This document shows, piece after piece, positions 1 to 10,278 of a stretch of DNA of 34,278 nucleotides (position 1 is its first letter; each line of letters opens with the position of its first letter). Origin of the DNA: Gnetum montanum (Eukaryota; Streptophyta; Gnetopsida; Gnetales; Gnetaceae). The stretch covers positions 7,969-42,246 of the forward strand of contig MNCI01030041.1 of assembly GCA_015680685.1 (NCBI GenBank), given 5' to 3'. The notes below the pieces were generated by a model. The model saw only the letters and a program-made list of their open reading frames with translations. It did no database searches and was not told the DNA's origin. A program made the translations under genes and the position numbers.

Positions 1-199
1 ATTAAGGCATGCAATCAATGTGTGCAAGAGATCAATATTCAAAGGTTTCTATACACAACAACCAGAAAATAGAAGGCCACCCAATGGCTAATCGTTGACT
101 CAGATTGAAGCACAATATGCATGGAGCCAATTGAGAGCCTAACATGTGCATATGTTGAAGGCATGAAAAAAATTGAATAAGTTCATTTCCAACTCTTTG

Positions 200-1740
200 A
201 TGAAGATGATGATACTTGATGGGGAGAGTTCGGAATCCCTGATCACTTCAAGCAGGTGTCCTTAGAGCTAAAAACTTTACCAATCAGAATGGAATATGCA
301 TTTTTAAAGAATGGTAAACTATCATAATTAATGCCAAAGTTGCTGTTGAATAAAAATAAAAGTTGTTGAAAGTGGTGAATAAGTGGTTAATAGACTTTTC
401 CTAGTCATATCTAGAGCTAATAGGAATTGATCTAAGGATATGCCAACATCACATCTTTATCAACTTGGCCATGAAGCCTAGAAGGTAGTTGTAGAGGTAG
501 CTAAATCCTAAATTGAAGCAAATCATCAAGGAGGAAATAGAATGACTCCTCAAGGTGGGGTTCATCTATCCAATTGTGGATAGTGATTGGGTTAGTCCAC
601 ATGTAATTGTATTAAAGAAGAATGGAAAATGGTGGGTTTGCATTGACTTCATGTTGTTGAATATGGTAACATTTAAAGACCACTTTCCTTTGGAATTTTT
701 AGATCAAGTGTTAGATACCATGTCTAGGAATTGTTAGTATAGTTTCTTGGATGCTTATTGTGGCTATAACCAAATCCAAATTGCACTTGCAGATCAAGCT
801 AAGACAACAGTCACAAGTCCTTGGAAACTTTTGCATATTGTAAGATGTCATTCGGTTTGTGCAATGTCCTTATAACATTTCAATGCTTAGTACTTAGTAT
901 CTTCCAACAATGGATCAGTAGTGGTGTTGAAGTCTTCATGGATGAATTTTCCACCTATGGAGCTACCTTTGAGCAAGTACTAGAAAGATGTTTAGAGACA
1001 AACCTACAACTCAACTAGCAAAATAGCCATGTCATGGTCCAAGAAGGCATTGTACCAGGACAATGAATTTTATAGAAAGGGATTGAAGTAGACCTAGAAA
1101 AGATAAGATTCATCCAAGGAATAACATGCTAACTAGAGACCATTAAAAATGTCTGGTCATTCCTTGGACACACTGGCTACTACCAATGATTCATAAATAA
1201 TTTCTCTAAGATCACAAAGTTGTTGGCATAGCTTACAAAGAAAGATGCATCCTTCATTTGGACTAAGGAATGTGAACATGCATTCCAATAGTTAAAAGAG
1301 AAACTCATAGAAACACCAATCCTATGATCACTAGACTGGTCTAGACCTTTCCACATCATGATGGATGCATCTAACTATGCTTTGGGAGTAGTGCTAATGT
1401 AGATGAATGATAAGAAACATCCATACTACACCCATTGTGTGAGTTGAAGCATTGTGGGAGCATAGTTAAATTACACCATCATAGAGAAAGAATTAATGTC
1501 AGTGGTGTATGCTTTGGAAAAGTTTGGGCACTATGTGCTTGGTTACAAAGTATTTGTGCATACGGACCATAGTGCAATCTACTTCCTCATGAACAAGTTG
1601 ACTGTAAGCCCCTATGTTATACAGTGGCTTGTGATCTTGTAGGAATTTGATTTCATAATGGTAGATCGAAAATGGATTGAGAATGTGATCACTAACCACC
1701 TCTCTCACTTAATATGGAATAATAAAGAGAAGGAGAGCTC
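200..1740 (+). pseudogene. pol remnant: reverse transcriptase and RNase H of element A
   Basis: The linker before RT is recognisable at about 220-310 (LKTLPIRMEYAFL). RT begins near 540 with IYPIVDSDWVSP, then KNGKWWVCIDF, DHFPLEFLDQVLDT, YNQIQIALADQAKTT and MSFGLCNV, all standard Ty3/gypsy RT blocks. The catalytic box reads FMDEF (935-949) where the family has Y/F-M-D-D-F, so the second catalytic Asp is Glu. RNase H follows, with DASNYALGVVL near 1364 and VHTDHSAIYFL near 1557. At least a dozen in-frame stops occur, mostly TAG at positions that are Gln or Trp in relatives, plus small frameshifts. The enzyme would have copied element RNA to DNA in the virus-like particle; this copy is dead. 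Confidence 0.9.
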
Positions 1741-3057
1741 GCTCTCTGATCAGTTTCTAGATGAAATCCTCTTTATAGAAGTAACAAGTGAACAGACACT
1801 TATGAAAGCAACAAGGTATAATGACATCCTCACATATCTTTTAACCTAGGAAAAAAATTGGATTTTAGGAAGAAGTAATACTTTCTTCATCAAGTCAAAT
1901 ATTTCATGGAAATTTATAGATACCTTTACAAGGTATGTGCCAATGGCCTGATTCGTTCATGTCTCCTTGATGAAGATCAACTACGAATTCTTCAAGACAC
2001 TCAAAAAGGGCCTTGCAAAGGCCACTATCTAGGGAGATGCACAACCATAAAAATCTTAATGGTGGGATACTATTGGCCTACAATCTTTAGGGATGTCCAC
2101 TAGTTCATCAAGTCTTGTGATCATTGTTAACAAGATGGGGGGGGATGACTACTTGCATGAAAGGTCCTCAATAGTGGATTCAACTAGTAGAGCATTTTGA
2201 CATGTGGGGCATCGATTTCATGGGTCCCATCACACCCATGTCTAATGTAAAGGCATATATTATAGTAGTAGTTTACTACTACATAAAATGGGCAGAAGCA
2301 GTAGCCATAATGGATTGTACATTGTCCACTGCTACCAGATTTATATAACAACATATTATGAATAGGTTTGGGATGCCATGTTCACTAATTTATAATAATG
2401 GAACTCATTTCATATGTGCCGCCTTTAGAAAGTTAATGTAATGCTTGGGGGTAGAACATAAATTAGCATCACCTTACCACCCCCATGCCAATGATCAAGC
2501 AGAGGTAACCAACCAGGAGATCACAAAAATACTAATATGAACCATTAGAAAATATAGGAAGGATTGGAGTACAAAGCTTAATGATGCTCTCTAGGCTTAT
2601 TATTCAACTTAGAAACTTCCTATTGGCTATTCTTCCTATGAGTTAGTGTATAGAAAACTTCCAATGCTCTTAATTCAATATGAGCTCTATAAATTATCAA
2701 TAGCTTGTGAACTAAATCTTGATCTAAGTATAGCATAGAAAGAAAGATTAATCAACCTAAACATGTTAGATGAAAATTTATTAGTGGTCCTATTAATGAA
2801 TGAGATAAAAAAGACATTTAGCAAGCAATTTCATGACCTAAAAATCAAGAAAGTAAAACTTCAACCAAGAGATAAGGTTCTCTACTAGAACCCCACACAT
2901 GTACCCCAAAAGAAAAAATTCCAAACATTATGGGAGGGACCTTATATAATTGATCAAACCTTTCCCTCTAGGGCCATGTTGATCTACAAGCCTAAATGCT
3001 CAAGTAAAAAGTAGTTAGTCAACATTCAACAAGTAAAGCCTTTCCTAGAACCAAGAT
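1741..3057 (+). pseudogene. pol remnant: integrase of element A
   Basis: The N-terminal zinc-finger region is at about 1910-2130 (GYYWPTIFRDVH, then KSCDHC). The first His of the HHCC set appears lost: QKGPCKGHY here, against HEGHCEGHY in element D. The catalytic core has Asp 1 in WGIDFMGP (codon 2214-2216), Asn in place of Asp 2 in YNNGTHF (codon 2394-2396), and Glu in HANDQAEVTNQE (codon 2502-2504), giving the usual 35-residue gap to Glu. The C-terminal part with IKKVKLQPRDKVLY and LWEGPYII continues to a TAG at about 3055. Stops and a frameshift at the G run near 2138 disable it. No chromodomain is visible. Confidence 0.88.
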
Positions 3058-4690
3058 AGGCTAGTGTAACTACCACTTGAATGGATGGACAACCATGTTC
3101 TATTTTTTGAATCTCCCCCTTCCAACTCAATCATGGGAAAGATGGCTATCCATGCTAACCATCAAATTAGCTCATTTTTTCTACCTTTTTATTTTTCAGG
3201 TTTTTGGATTTTTCAAATTTTTCTAATTTTATACCATATTTAGTACCTTTGAACTTTCTTGACTATTTTACACTTTCTTATATATTTTACTTTGTTTTGT
3301 TTTATTCAAGTGTGATATTTTATCATTTTTGCTAATAAATAATGTTTTATTATCATAGGACACAATGTCGTTGTTGCTATTTAGTAATGATGGTTTGTGC
3401 TTAATGTTGTGATTGTCGATGTCTGGTTTCTATTTTTGAATTTTGATGTTTGATGAATTTGACATGATTTATTTTTCATGAAATAGGAAATGAGTCCATA
3501 ACATCCACCCATCCAATGAACTCTATGGTTTTCCTTGTTTTTGGAATTTGAGGTCCCTTTCCATTAAAGAAACTTTTAATTAATTGATGACCTTTGTAGT
3601 TTCAAAGTTAGGAAGGATCCAAAGGTTTGTAAAGGGTCTGACTTCAAGGAAACTCAATACTATTTTTACTCTTCTACTTGCTGGAGTGCTCTAGTGTGTT
3701 TCATGAACTTCTTACCATTCCATACCACCCACTAATTGGAAGTCACATAACATCATTGCATGGTGTGGTTCCCGTTCAAAAAAAAAACAATGGGAATTCA
3801 AAGCACATCTGTTTAATATGAATAAGCCATCATATGGTGTGGTTTCCATTTCAATAAAAAATAAAAAATAAAAAGAAAATGAGAATTCAAAGCACACCCC
3901 TTAGACAAATAGACATGCTATAAGCACTGGTCATGGGACTTGAATGACATGCACCTATGCTTGAAGGTCCCCTCTAACTAAGGCCCTCTCTCACATTTTC
4001 TACTTCTCTTTTATTTTCTTCTCTTTGTGGAATGATGTTTGTTTTTTGAAAGCATTCTTGTGTTTTAAGTGGATGGATCAGTCTTGCAGTGGCGATCCGA
4101 AGTCACTAAAAGTGGATGTTTTGGTTTGGACTAAGGATGGAACTTCTTGGATCATTTTAAACATAAATTCCATAAGCGGCTTCTTATGACCTTAATTTGG
4201 AACTCCATCCCACCTTCTCTATCATCCATCCATGTTTCCATAACTCACCTCACTACCTAGTTCTATGTTATGCCCTATGTCTTGGTCTGATGTGTTTGGA
4301 TTCTTGAGTAGATTGTTTCAGGTTGGTCCTTAACATTCAATGACTATTAATTGATTGTGGGGTCTATAAACTCTTTAGTTGAGGTTATGAAAGGGTAAAA
4401 AGGGAATGATCCTACTATGGGGAGGATCCACTTGCATAGCTCTTAGCTTGGTTAGTTAAGGTTCCCTACCTTTGACATCGCTACAATCCTATCTTTCGCA
4501 TCTTTCATTGAGTATATTGCTTAGTGCTCCTTAATCTTTCATTTCATTCATCCACTAAATCAATTTTTCTCTATTTTTTCAAATTTATAAGCTTCAACAC
4601 CTTCTTCTCATGTTTTCATACTATTCTAGGTCTTCTAAGCTTTCATTTGACCCCAATTTCATTTAAAAATTCCTTGTATTTTGAAAGTTT
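3058..4690 (+). other. AT-rich spacer between pol and ORF3 of element A
   Basis: No coding signal is convincing here. Several stretches match the same-position spacers of BC (17542-18988) and E (24709-26776, minus). The clearest is GGGGAGGATCCACTTGC at 4419-4435, matched exactly at about 18655-18671 in BC and diverged in E. It starts with T-rich sequence (3170-3350). The 3' part, which should carry the intron-like signals and start codon of ORF3, is missing at the junction with the insertion near 4690. Confidence 0.6.
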
Positions 4691-5142
4691 GACAAAAGTC
4701 AATGAAAGTCAATGATGGTCAATAGTGAAACACCACAAAAATTTTAGTAACACTTCTAGAAAACTTTGGATCCTCTGAAACAGCTTCAAGCAGCCCACCA
4801 TGGAGTAAGCAAGGTCCCCCTGGGGCCTACAAATCACGACGGCAAGTCTCGGTGTCAAGAATCATCAGTTTCAAGGTCAAAAAGTGCAATTTTGGCTAAG
4901 TACAATGTGCTTGTGTTGTGCTTATGCTGCACAACGTAAGGATCAGCATCACCAACTTTTGGAGCCCTAAAACTAAGTCAAAACAGGTTGAAATCAAGCA
5001 CAAGGACCCCCCATGACCTTCACCAAAGTCCCCAGTAGCTTCCAGCCTCCAGAAAATCAGAATTCGGGCCTTAAATGAGGTGTTTTTAGTTGATTACGTT
5101 GGGGCTACATTTTCTTATGTTGCATAGCGTAAGAATGCGTAA

Positions 5143-5245
5143 ATCACTATTCACAACATAAACACTATTCATTGCATGAACACTATTCATAGCGTAAATA
5201 CTATTCATTGCATAAACACTATTCATCATGTGAACACTATTCATC
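5143..5245. repeat. 18-bp tandem repeat, about six units
   Basis: The unit is close to ACACTATTCATTGCATGA, repeated with small changes (ACACTATTCATAGCGTAA, ATACTATTCATTGCATAA, ACACTATTCATCATGTGA). On the minus strand it encodes a meaningless MNSVYA-like repeat. It sits upstream of the TATA box of the LTR-like block. Confidence 0.85.
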
Positions 5246-5655
5246 GACTTCCAGAAAATTCCAGAAAAAATTTCAAAAAATGGCAGAAAATTCTTAGCAT
5301 CAACAACTTCCAAAAAATTCCAGAAAATTTCAGAAAAACTTAGGGACAAAGAAGTTTCAAGTAGGATAGATCAAATTTTCCTTGTACATTTCATTGTAAA
5401 TTTTTATTTGTGGGATAGTCATGCCCTCATGATCTAAATTAAATGTACTTTCATGGGCTTGAATAACCCATAAATTGTAAAATGCGATGCACCTGGTCAA
5501 GAACGTAGCTTGCCAACATGCATCCAACTCTTGCCAGCATGCATCCAACCTGAACACAACTGTCCATTGGATACATGTCACTAGATCTGCTTCCCTTTCA
5601 TCTCCCAACTATTGATTCCATTTTGGAAATTTTGTGTTGGAGCCTGGCCCAACCC

Positions 5656-5663
5656 TATAAATA
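5656..5663 (+). promoter_or_regulatory. Candidate TATA box of the LTR-like insertion
   Basis: TATAAATA in the context CCCTATAAATACCC, in the middle of the insertion, as expected for an LTR promoter. Confidence 0.45.
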
Positions 5664-6360
5664 CCCTGTCAATTCGCATGAATCAGGGGAGGCAAAAAAA
5701 TTGGAAACATTGGCAATTCTAAGAAAGTGCAGAACCTGCAATACTTGGGTGCTCGACACATCTGACTATTGGCATCCAAGCATTTCTCAAGTTCATCACA
5801 TCACATCATCGCATCATCACTTCAGACATCATCCCGGGGCTTAGTGCTTGACCTGCCATCCACACGTGCAGCTACACTTTGACTGGTGCATACCTTTTTA
5901 GTAAACAATACAATAGAGTTCATCTCCTCCCATTTACATTATTTACTTCAGTTTATGCTTTTTTTACAATATAACTTTGTTTATGCTTTATTTATAATTC
6001 AATACGCTTTGTTTACATTTCGTATCGTTGTTTGTATCCCATTTACACCGTTAATGATAACCCCAGTGCTAGTCGTAGCTTACGCTCGAGGAAGTCCTTG
6101 GTTGATTTATGTGCAAACTAGCCAAGGCACTCTGCCTTTTTCTCTTTTCTAGCTTGCCCTCAAGCGAAGGAAGGGTCAACTGTGTCTACTAGACCATCTT
6201 TCGGTGTTTTTTTTCCCTCCAGCCTTACACCGACGATTTAGGTTAGTACAGTTTTCAGTGCTACAAGGAGGGCCTGACTTGTTTTCTATTTAGTCAAAAT
6301 GCTGATCACGTTACCTATTCAAATGTTGCCAAAATCAAGTGCTAAAACCACATGCTTGTG

Positions 6361-6440
6361 ATGCTACAGCGTTTGTGTTGCTACAGTGATTCGTGCTGCT
6401 ACAATGTTCACGCTGCTACAGTGCCGCTACAGTGTTCACT
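6361..6440. repeat. Short tandem repeat with TGCTACAG core
   Basis: Five degenerate units of about 11-18 bases begin with TGCTACAG or CGCTACAG and include GTGTTCAC-like tails. They mark the 3' end of the insertion, just before ORF3 homology resumes. A methionine-initiated reading frame that starts inside this repeat (6393) is an accident of the junction. Confidence 0.7.
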
Positions 6441-7940
6441 GGTCAACAGATCTTAGGAAATGCAGCATCTCTTCAAGTGCAATTAGAAACTGGTGAAGGG
6501 GCCACTGTGGTGGTCATGCAACACCAGGATGCCATAGGAGCTATAGAAGTGGTCACAAACCACATTAAAGAATCATTAAATGTACCTATTTTGTCACTGG
6601 TAGATCTTACAGGAGCATGGGATGCTAAAAATTTTGCTGGAACCTCAATGATTCTTGCGGAAGATGAGGATGTAGTTGATCGATTGCTACAATCAGGACA
6701 AATAATGACATCCCTATTTTACATTCCTTAAGATGTTACAATAATTCAATCAAACCTCATTTCCACTAAGGGAAATCTATTCTTAACAGAAGTGAGGAAC
6801 AAGCATGCTGAAGCAAAGGTGCAAAAATTACAAGAAAAGATCATGGCCCTACAAGTAGCACAATGGGACCATTTGCAATTTGTTCCTGCAGACTAGCTGG
6901 ACAATTTCAAAACTATAAAACTAACTAAGATACTAATGGAGAATAAAAAGGTGGTTGAAGAAAAATAGAAGGCTATCTAGGATGGGTCCGTAGCACAGGC
7001 ACAAACTCATGCACATATCAAGGTACTCAAAGCCTTACAGTAAGAAACAAAGTAGCTTCTTGCCGACAACCTTCAGTTGACCTTTGTGGAGAAGCAAAAG
7101 AATGTTCTCGAAGAAAATTTCCATTAGTTGCAAGAATAGTTTATCCATGTCAACCAAGACATAAGCCATTTAGCCAGGGAGAATTGAACCCTCTCAATGG
7201 AGGAGGTATGCACAGTCCATCAAAAGATAGCTATCAAAATAAGCACGTGGCAAAATGAGGCTAAATGGCATGAAAAGCTAAAGGAGCACTTCCGGGACCA
7301 GGTAGGGATGTACAAATAGATCCCTGAGAAGGAGATCCATAAGGCCAAGGCCCACATCAATGCTACCATTACTCAACACACTAACTAGTAGGCCATATTG
7401 GACACATATGCATTTGCCCACCAAGAAGAAGTTAAGAACCGAGACCTGTAGATCCAAGATCTTATAGAATACATGGAGTTGGCATACTTGCGGTATGCCA
7501 ACCTTGCCATGTTAACAACATGGTGCCTAAGAATAGAGCTCGAGAAATAGGTAGCTACCACCTACATCAAATATGAAATAGAATTTGCAGAATGAAAGAA
7601 GATATTGCAAAAACTAGAGATTGTAAATTCTAAATTTGAGGTGGTGAAGGTAAGCTACCAAGGACAAAAAGATGTTGCAAGAGATTTGGCTTAATGGCTT
7701 GTGGATTTTTAAGAATACAAAGATAAAGCTAGAGCCTACAAAGAGGAATGATGGGTGTTTGTAGTTTGGTATGTCAAGGCCAATCAAATGTTTTTACAAC
7801 TACCTTGCCCATGGGAACTGCCAACTCCATCAAACATTGGAACATGGACCATACTTCAATGCCATCAAGCCTCAAGACCTAGAGCATAAGATAATGGAAA
7901 AGCACCTATGGAGGAGCCACCACCACTAGGAAATACATGA
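6440..7940 (+). pseudogene. ORF3 remnant of element A (C-terminal two-thirds)
   Basis: Frame-by-frame reading gives ILGNAASLQVQLETGEG, ATVVVMQHQDAIGAIEVV, a long Lys/Glu/Gln-rich helical stretch (for example VNQDISHLARENRTLSMEE), then WYVKANQMF and the tail MEEPPPLGNT before a TGA at 7938-7940. The same blocks, in the same order, occur in E (minus, 21977-24708); the N-terminal half is in H. The helical stretch looks like a coiled coil. I see no convincing signal peptide or membrane segment. Stops are mostly TAG. It lies between the pol spacer and the polypurine tract, the place of the env-like ORF in Athila elements. Function is unknown; a structural or RNA/particle-associated role is speculation. 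Confidence 0.8.
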
Positions 7941-8110
7941 GTTCCACCAATTTTGTAGCTATAGCACATTATTTGTGTTGTGTCTTAATTTTGTCTTGAT
8001 TCCACACTACGACGTAAACCCAATTTCATTGTCCAATAATTCCGTACCTATCCACTATGTAATCAATGGAGCTTGTTCTCACTATAACTCAAGGATGAGT
8101 TTTCACTTAG

Positions 8111-8121
8111 TTGTGGGGGTA
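8111..8121 (+). other. Polypurine tract of element A
   Basis: TTGTGGGGGTA lies directly before the TGATGA start of the LTR; BC has the matching ATGGGGGTA before its 3' LTR. This is the plus-strand priming site. Confidence 0.75.
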
Positions 8122-8917
8122 TGATGAGTCACCATTTAACGTAGCTGTGATATCATGTACACGATATTGCAACTTGTCTCCTCATCTATAAATAAGAGGT
8201 AGGTAGTTCCAATAGCAAGTTAGTCAGTTTTAGAGTTAGTTTTCATTTTAGTTTTTATTTTTCTCTCAACACTTTTCCTCCCAGTGTATGCCCATAGTGT
8301 GGTAATTGTAATTGTATGACATCCTTATTTGAGTGTGATGTACTTGGACACGCACATTATCGACAATAAAGATTGAGATTACTTCATCATTGCAGCATTC
8401 ACTTCGCTTAATCATTTAATTAATTATTATTTATTGGTTTCTTAGTTAATATCTTCTCACCCTAAACTCCTATTAAATGCAAAATTAGTACCACTTGATT
8501 ACAAGCATTTAAGTTTGACTACTTGGTAACCCAGTAGCATACCTAGGACCTACACTTGGTAATCCCAGTGGTAGTCATGCACAAAGTCCAAGATGTGTAC
8601 GGATGATTGATGAACAAATGCTCATCGCACTTAGGCTAGTTTAGATTCTCTCTCACCCTTCTCTCTTAGCTTAGTTAATATTATCATTTCTCATTATCTT
8701 TAGGAGTAGCATTAGTATAGTAACATATCATACACCTCACTTTGGACTAAACCATACGTGATAAAGTTAACACTAGTCCAGGTGGGAAGATAGCGAATTG
8801 CATCCTAAGGATAACTATCTAGATACCACAACTAGTTCATCTATGGAGTTTAATCAGATTGTGTGTTAAACACTTGTATTTATATGGTTGAGTTTAGGGG
8901 TACCTTTCCACTTATCA
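8122..8917 (+). repeat. 3' LTR of element A
   Basis: It starts TGATGAGTC and ends CACTTATCA, and can be aligned by eye through R and U5 with the LTRs at 14449-15394 and 19622-20533 (shared blocks include GTGTGATGTACTTGGACAC, AATAAAGAT and CTATCTAGATACCACAACTA). A TATA box (TATAAATA) is at 8187-8194. U3 is shorter than in BC and carries one GATATC palindrome (8149-8154). The internal region precedes it and no PBS follows, so it is a 3' LTR. Confidence 0.9.
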
Positions 8918-10278
8918 ATGATCATAAATTGTATCAAAATGAGGACTGTAAGAAGGTGATCCATCACAACATAGGGAAAAGTGACCATATTGAGGAAGGG
9001 ATCAATAATAGCAGCAACGACAACTCCAAGATCAACTAGTCAAGGGGACACGTGCAACTAGACTTTTTTAGAAAGAACCTAAATTAGAATATGTTAAAAA
9101 TATTCCCACAATGGAAATGAACCAATCTAGGTAGGATGAGGCTCCTAGGCCAAGGTCTAACCTAGAGGTCATCCTCCTAAAGGACTATTTAGAAAAGTTC
9201 AGGACCAAGAAAGTCTAAATTTTCATCATCTAGGAGTTAAACTTTGGATCCTTCTTAGAGCCAGGACAAGAGAAGGTTTAAACCTAACTACAGGATCCCC
9301 CTTATGCTCCATTCTCTCTAATAGTAAGGAATGGTACATGGGGGTGGCTTACTGACTCTAGAACAACTGATAAGGAGATGCATCGGTGAAGATCAAGGAT
9401 GTTACCATCTCTTACTCAATTGAGGCTATTATAGAGGTCCTTGGTTTACCCAACATAGGGGCCACATTAGTTCAAATATCAACATAGGTAGACCTAGTAG
9501 CAAAAAGGAAGTGAATCTAGAGATCCTATCGGGTGAACTGTAAGGATTATGATGCCTTGACAAAGGTAAAGAGAGCATATTTTAAGATTGTGGCATATTA
9601 ACTAAACCCAACAATGAGACCTAGTAAGGTAATAGCCTTCTTCATGCACTACTCTTAGAAAATTCCTTGTGAGCCTATCCCAAATCATTTTCCTAGATAT
9701 CAAAAAATGCTTTAAGAAAAGTGAGAAGGATAAGAAGAAACTCCCCTTTCCATGTTTAATACCTAATCTTTATAAGAGGGGGGTAATAGCTCACTATTCT
9801 AATGACATGGCTACCAAGATTCCACTACTTCATAGCATAAAAAATGAAAGAAAAGCTAACCAAGCCATAATGAGAGGAGCAACCACCATCACCACCACCT
9901 AAAACTACACTAGAGAGGCTTGTACTTGCAAAATGACTAAGAAAGCTTTAACATCAATAGCTATAGCAACACAAAGGCTTTGTAGGTGGTAGAAAGCCAT
10001 ATGTTTACAATTTAATCATAATCCATTTGAACAAGGTTGCAAGCATCATCAACTAGTTAGATAATGAAATGGCTCCACTATTCTCTACACAAATAAACTA
10101 AGCATCCACAAGATCAAATCCAAGTCCCATGGAGGTCGTAGTAACCACTCTCAAATAAAAATATTTTGAGATTTTAGGGAATGTTGTGGCCTTCTCTATT
10201 ATATTGGAGGAAGATGAGGGGGCAATAATCTTGGTATTGTAGGACAAAGGTTATGAAATAGCAACAAAGGTGATTGCT
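8918..10278 (+). pseudogene. ORF3 remnant of element H (N-terminal half)
   Basis: This is the only part of element H in view. Blocks matching E ORF3 in order are: EWYMG near 9330; DASVKIKDVTISYSIEAI followed by VLGLPN (9375-9460); YFKIVAYQLNP-like sequence with TAG for the Gln (9580-9620); KKLPFPCLIPNLYKRG (9735-9780), matched by ARKLALPFPYHIQKLC in E; and ILGNVVAFSIILEEDEGA (10165-10225). It breaks off at about 10278 against the integrase of D on the other strand. The segment around EWYMG to YFKI resembles the domain called 'putative plant transposon protein' in plant proteomes (conserved LPN, then a Tyr/Trp and Pro-rich helix); that link is inference from remembered motifs. Element A appears to have inserted upstream in this ORF. 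Confidence 0.72.

Larger units (their letters stand above)
4690..6440 (+). mobile_element. LTR-like insertion of another family (boundaries approximate)
   Basis: Homology to the element A spacer fades at about 4600-4690, and homology to ORF3 resumes sharply at about 6440 (TGGTCAACAGATC). The block between has higher GC, keeps CpG sites and reads as less decayed than its surroundings. It holds a good TATA box (TATAAATA, 5656-5663), T-rich downstream sequence and two short tandem repeats, with no coding domain. This fits a solo LTR or LTR plus leader from a different retrotransposon. TG...CA ends and a target duplication could not be fixed, and about 1.2 kb of host-element sequence is missing at the site, so a simple insertion is not the whole story. 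Confidence 0.45.
1..8917 (+). mobile_element. Element A: Ty3/gypsy retrotransposon, Athila/Tat type, 5' part outside window
   Basis: The order pol (RT, RNase H, integrase), AT-rich spacer, third ORF, polypurine tract and 3' LTR, all on the plus strand, marks the 3' two-thirds of a Ty3/gypsy element. Its gag and 5' LTR lie before base 1. No second (archaeal-type) RNase H is seen between RNase H and integrase, which fits Athila better than the derived Tat lineages; this lineage call is inference from protein motifs. A foreign LTR-like block (about 4690-6440) interrupts it and has replaced the N-terminal part of ORF3. The bases after the LTR (ATGAT) could be a target duplication but the other side is not in view. 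Confidence 0.85.

Noticed and set aside
2130-2150. G run near 2138 and another near 16733 as special motifs (G-quadruplex)
   Set aside because: Single short runs, likely slippage; the first coincides with a frameshift in integrase.
5086-5349. Minus-strand frame with MNSVYA repeats
   Set aside because: It is a translation of the 18-bp tandem repeat, not a protein gene.
5575-5844. 89-codon plus-strand frame
   Set aside because: It spans the TATA region of the LTR-like block and ends in a low-complexity CATCA-rich stretch; no family similarity seen.
9880-9900. CACCATCACCACCACC run as a His-rich metal site
   Set aside because: It falls in a poorly conserved linker of ORF3 in H, absent from E; low complexity.
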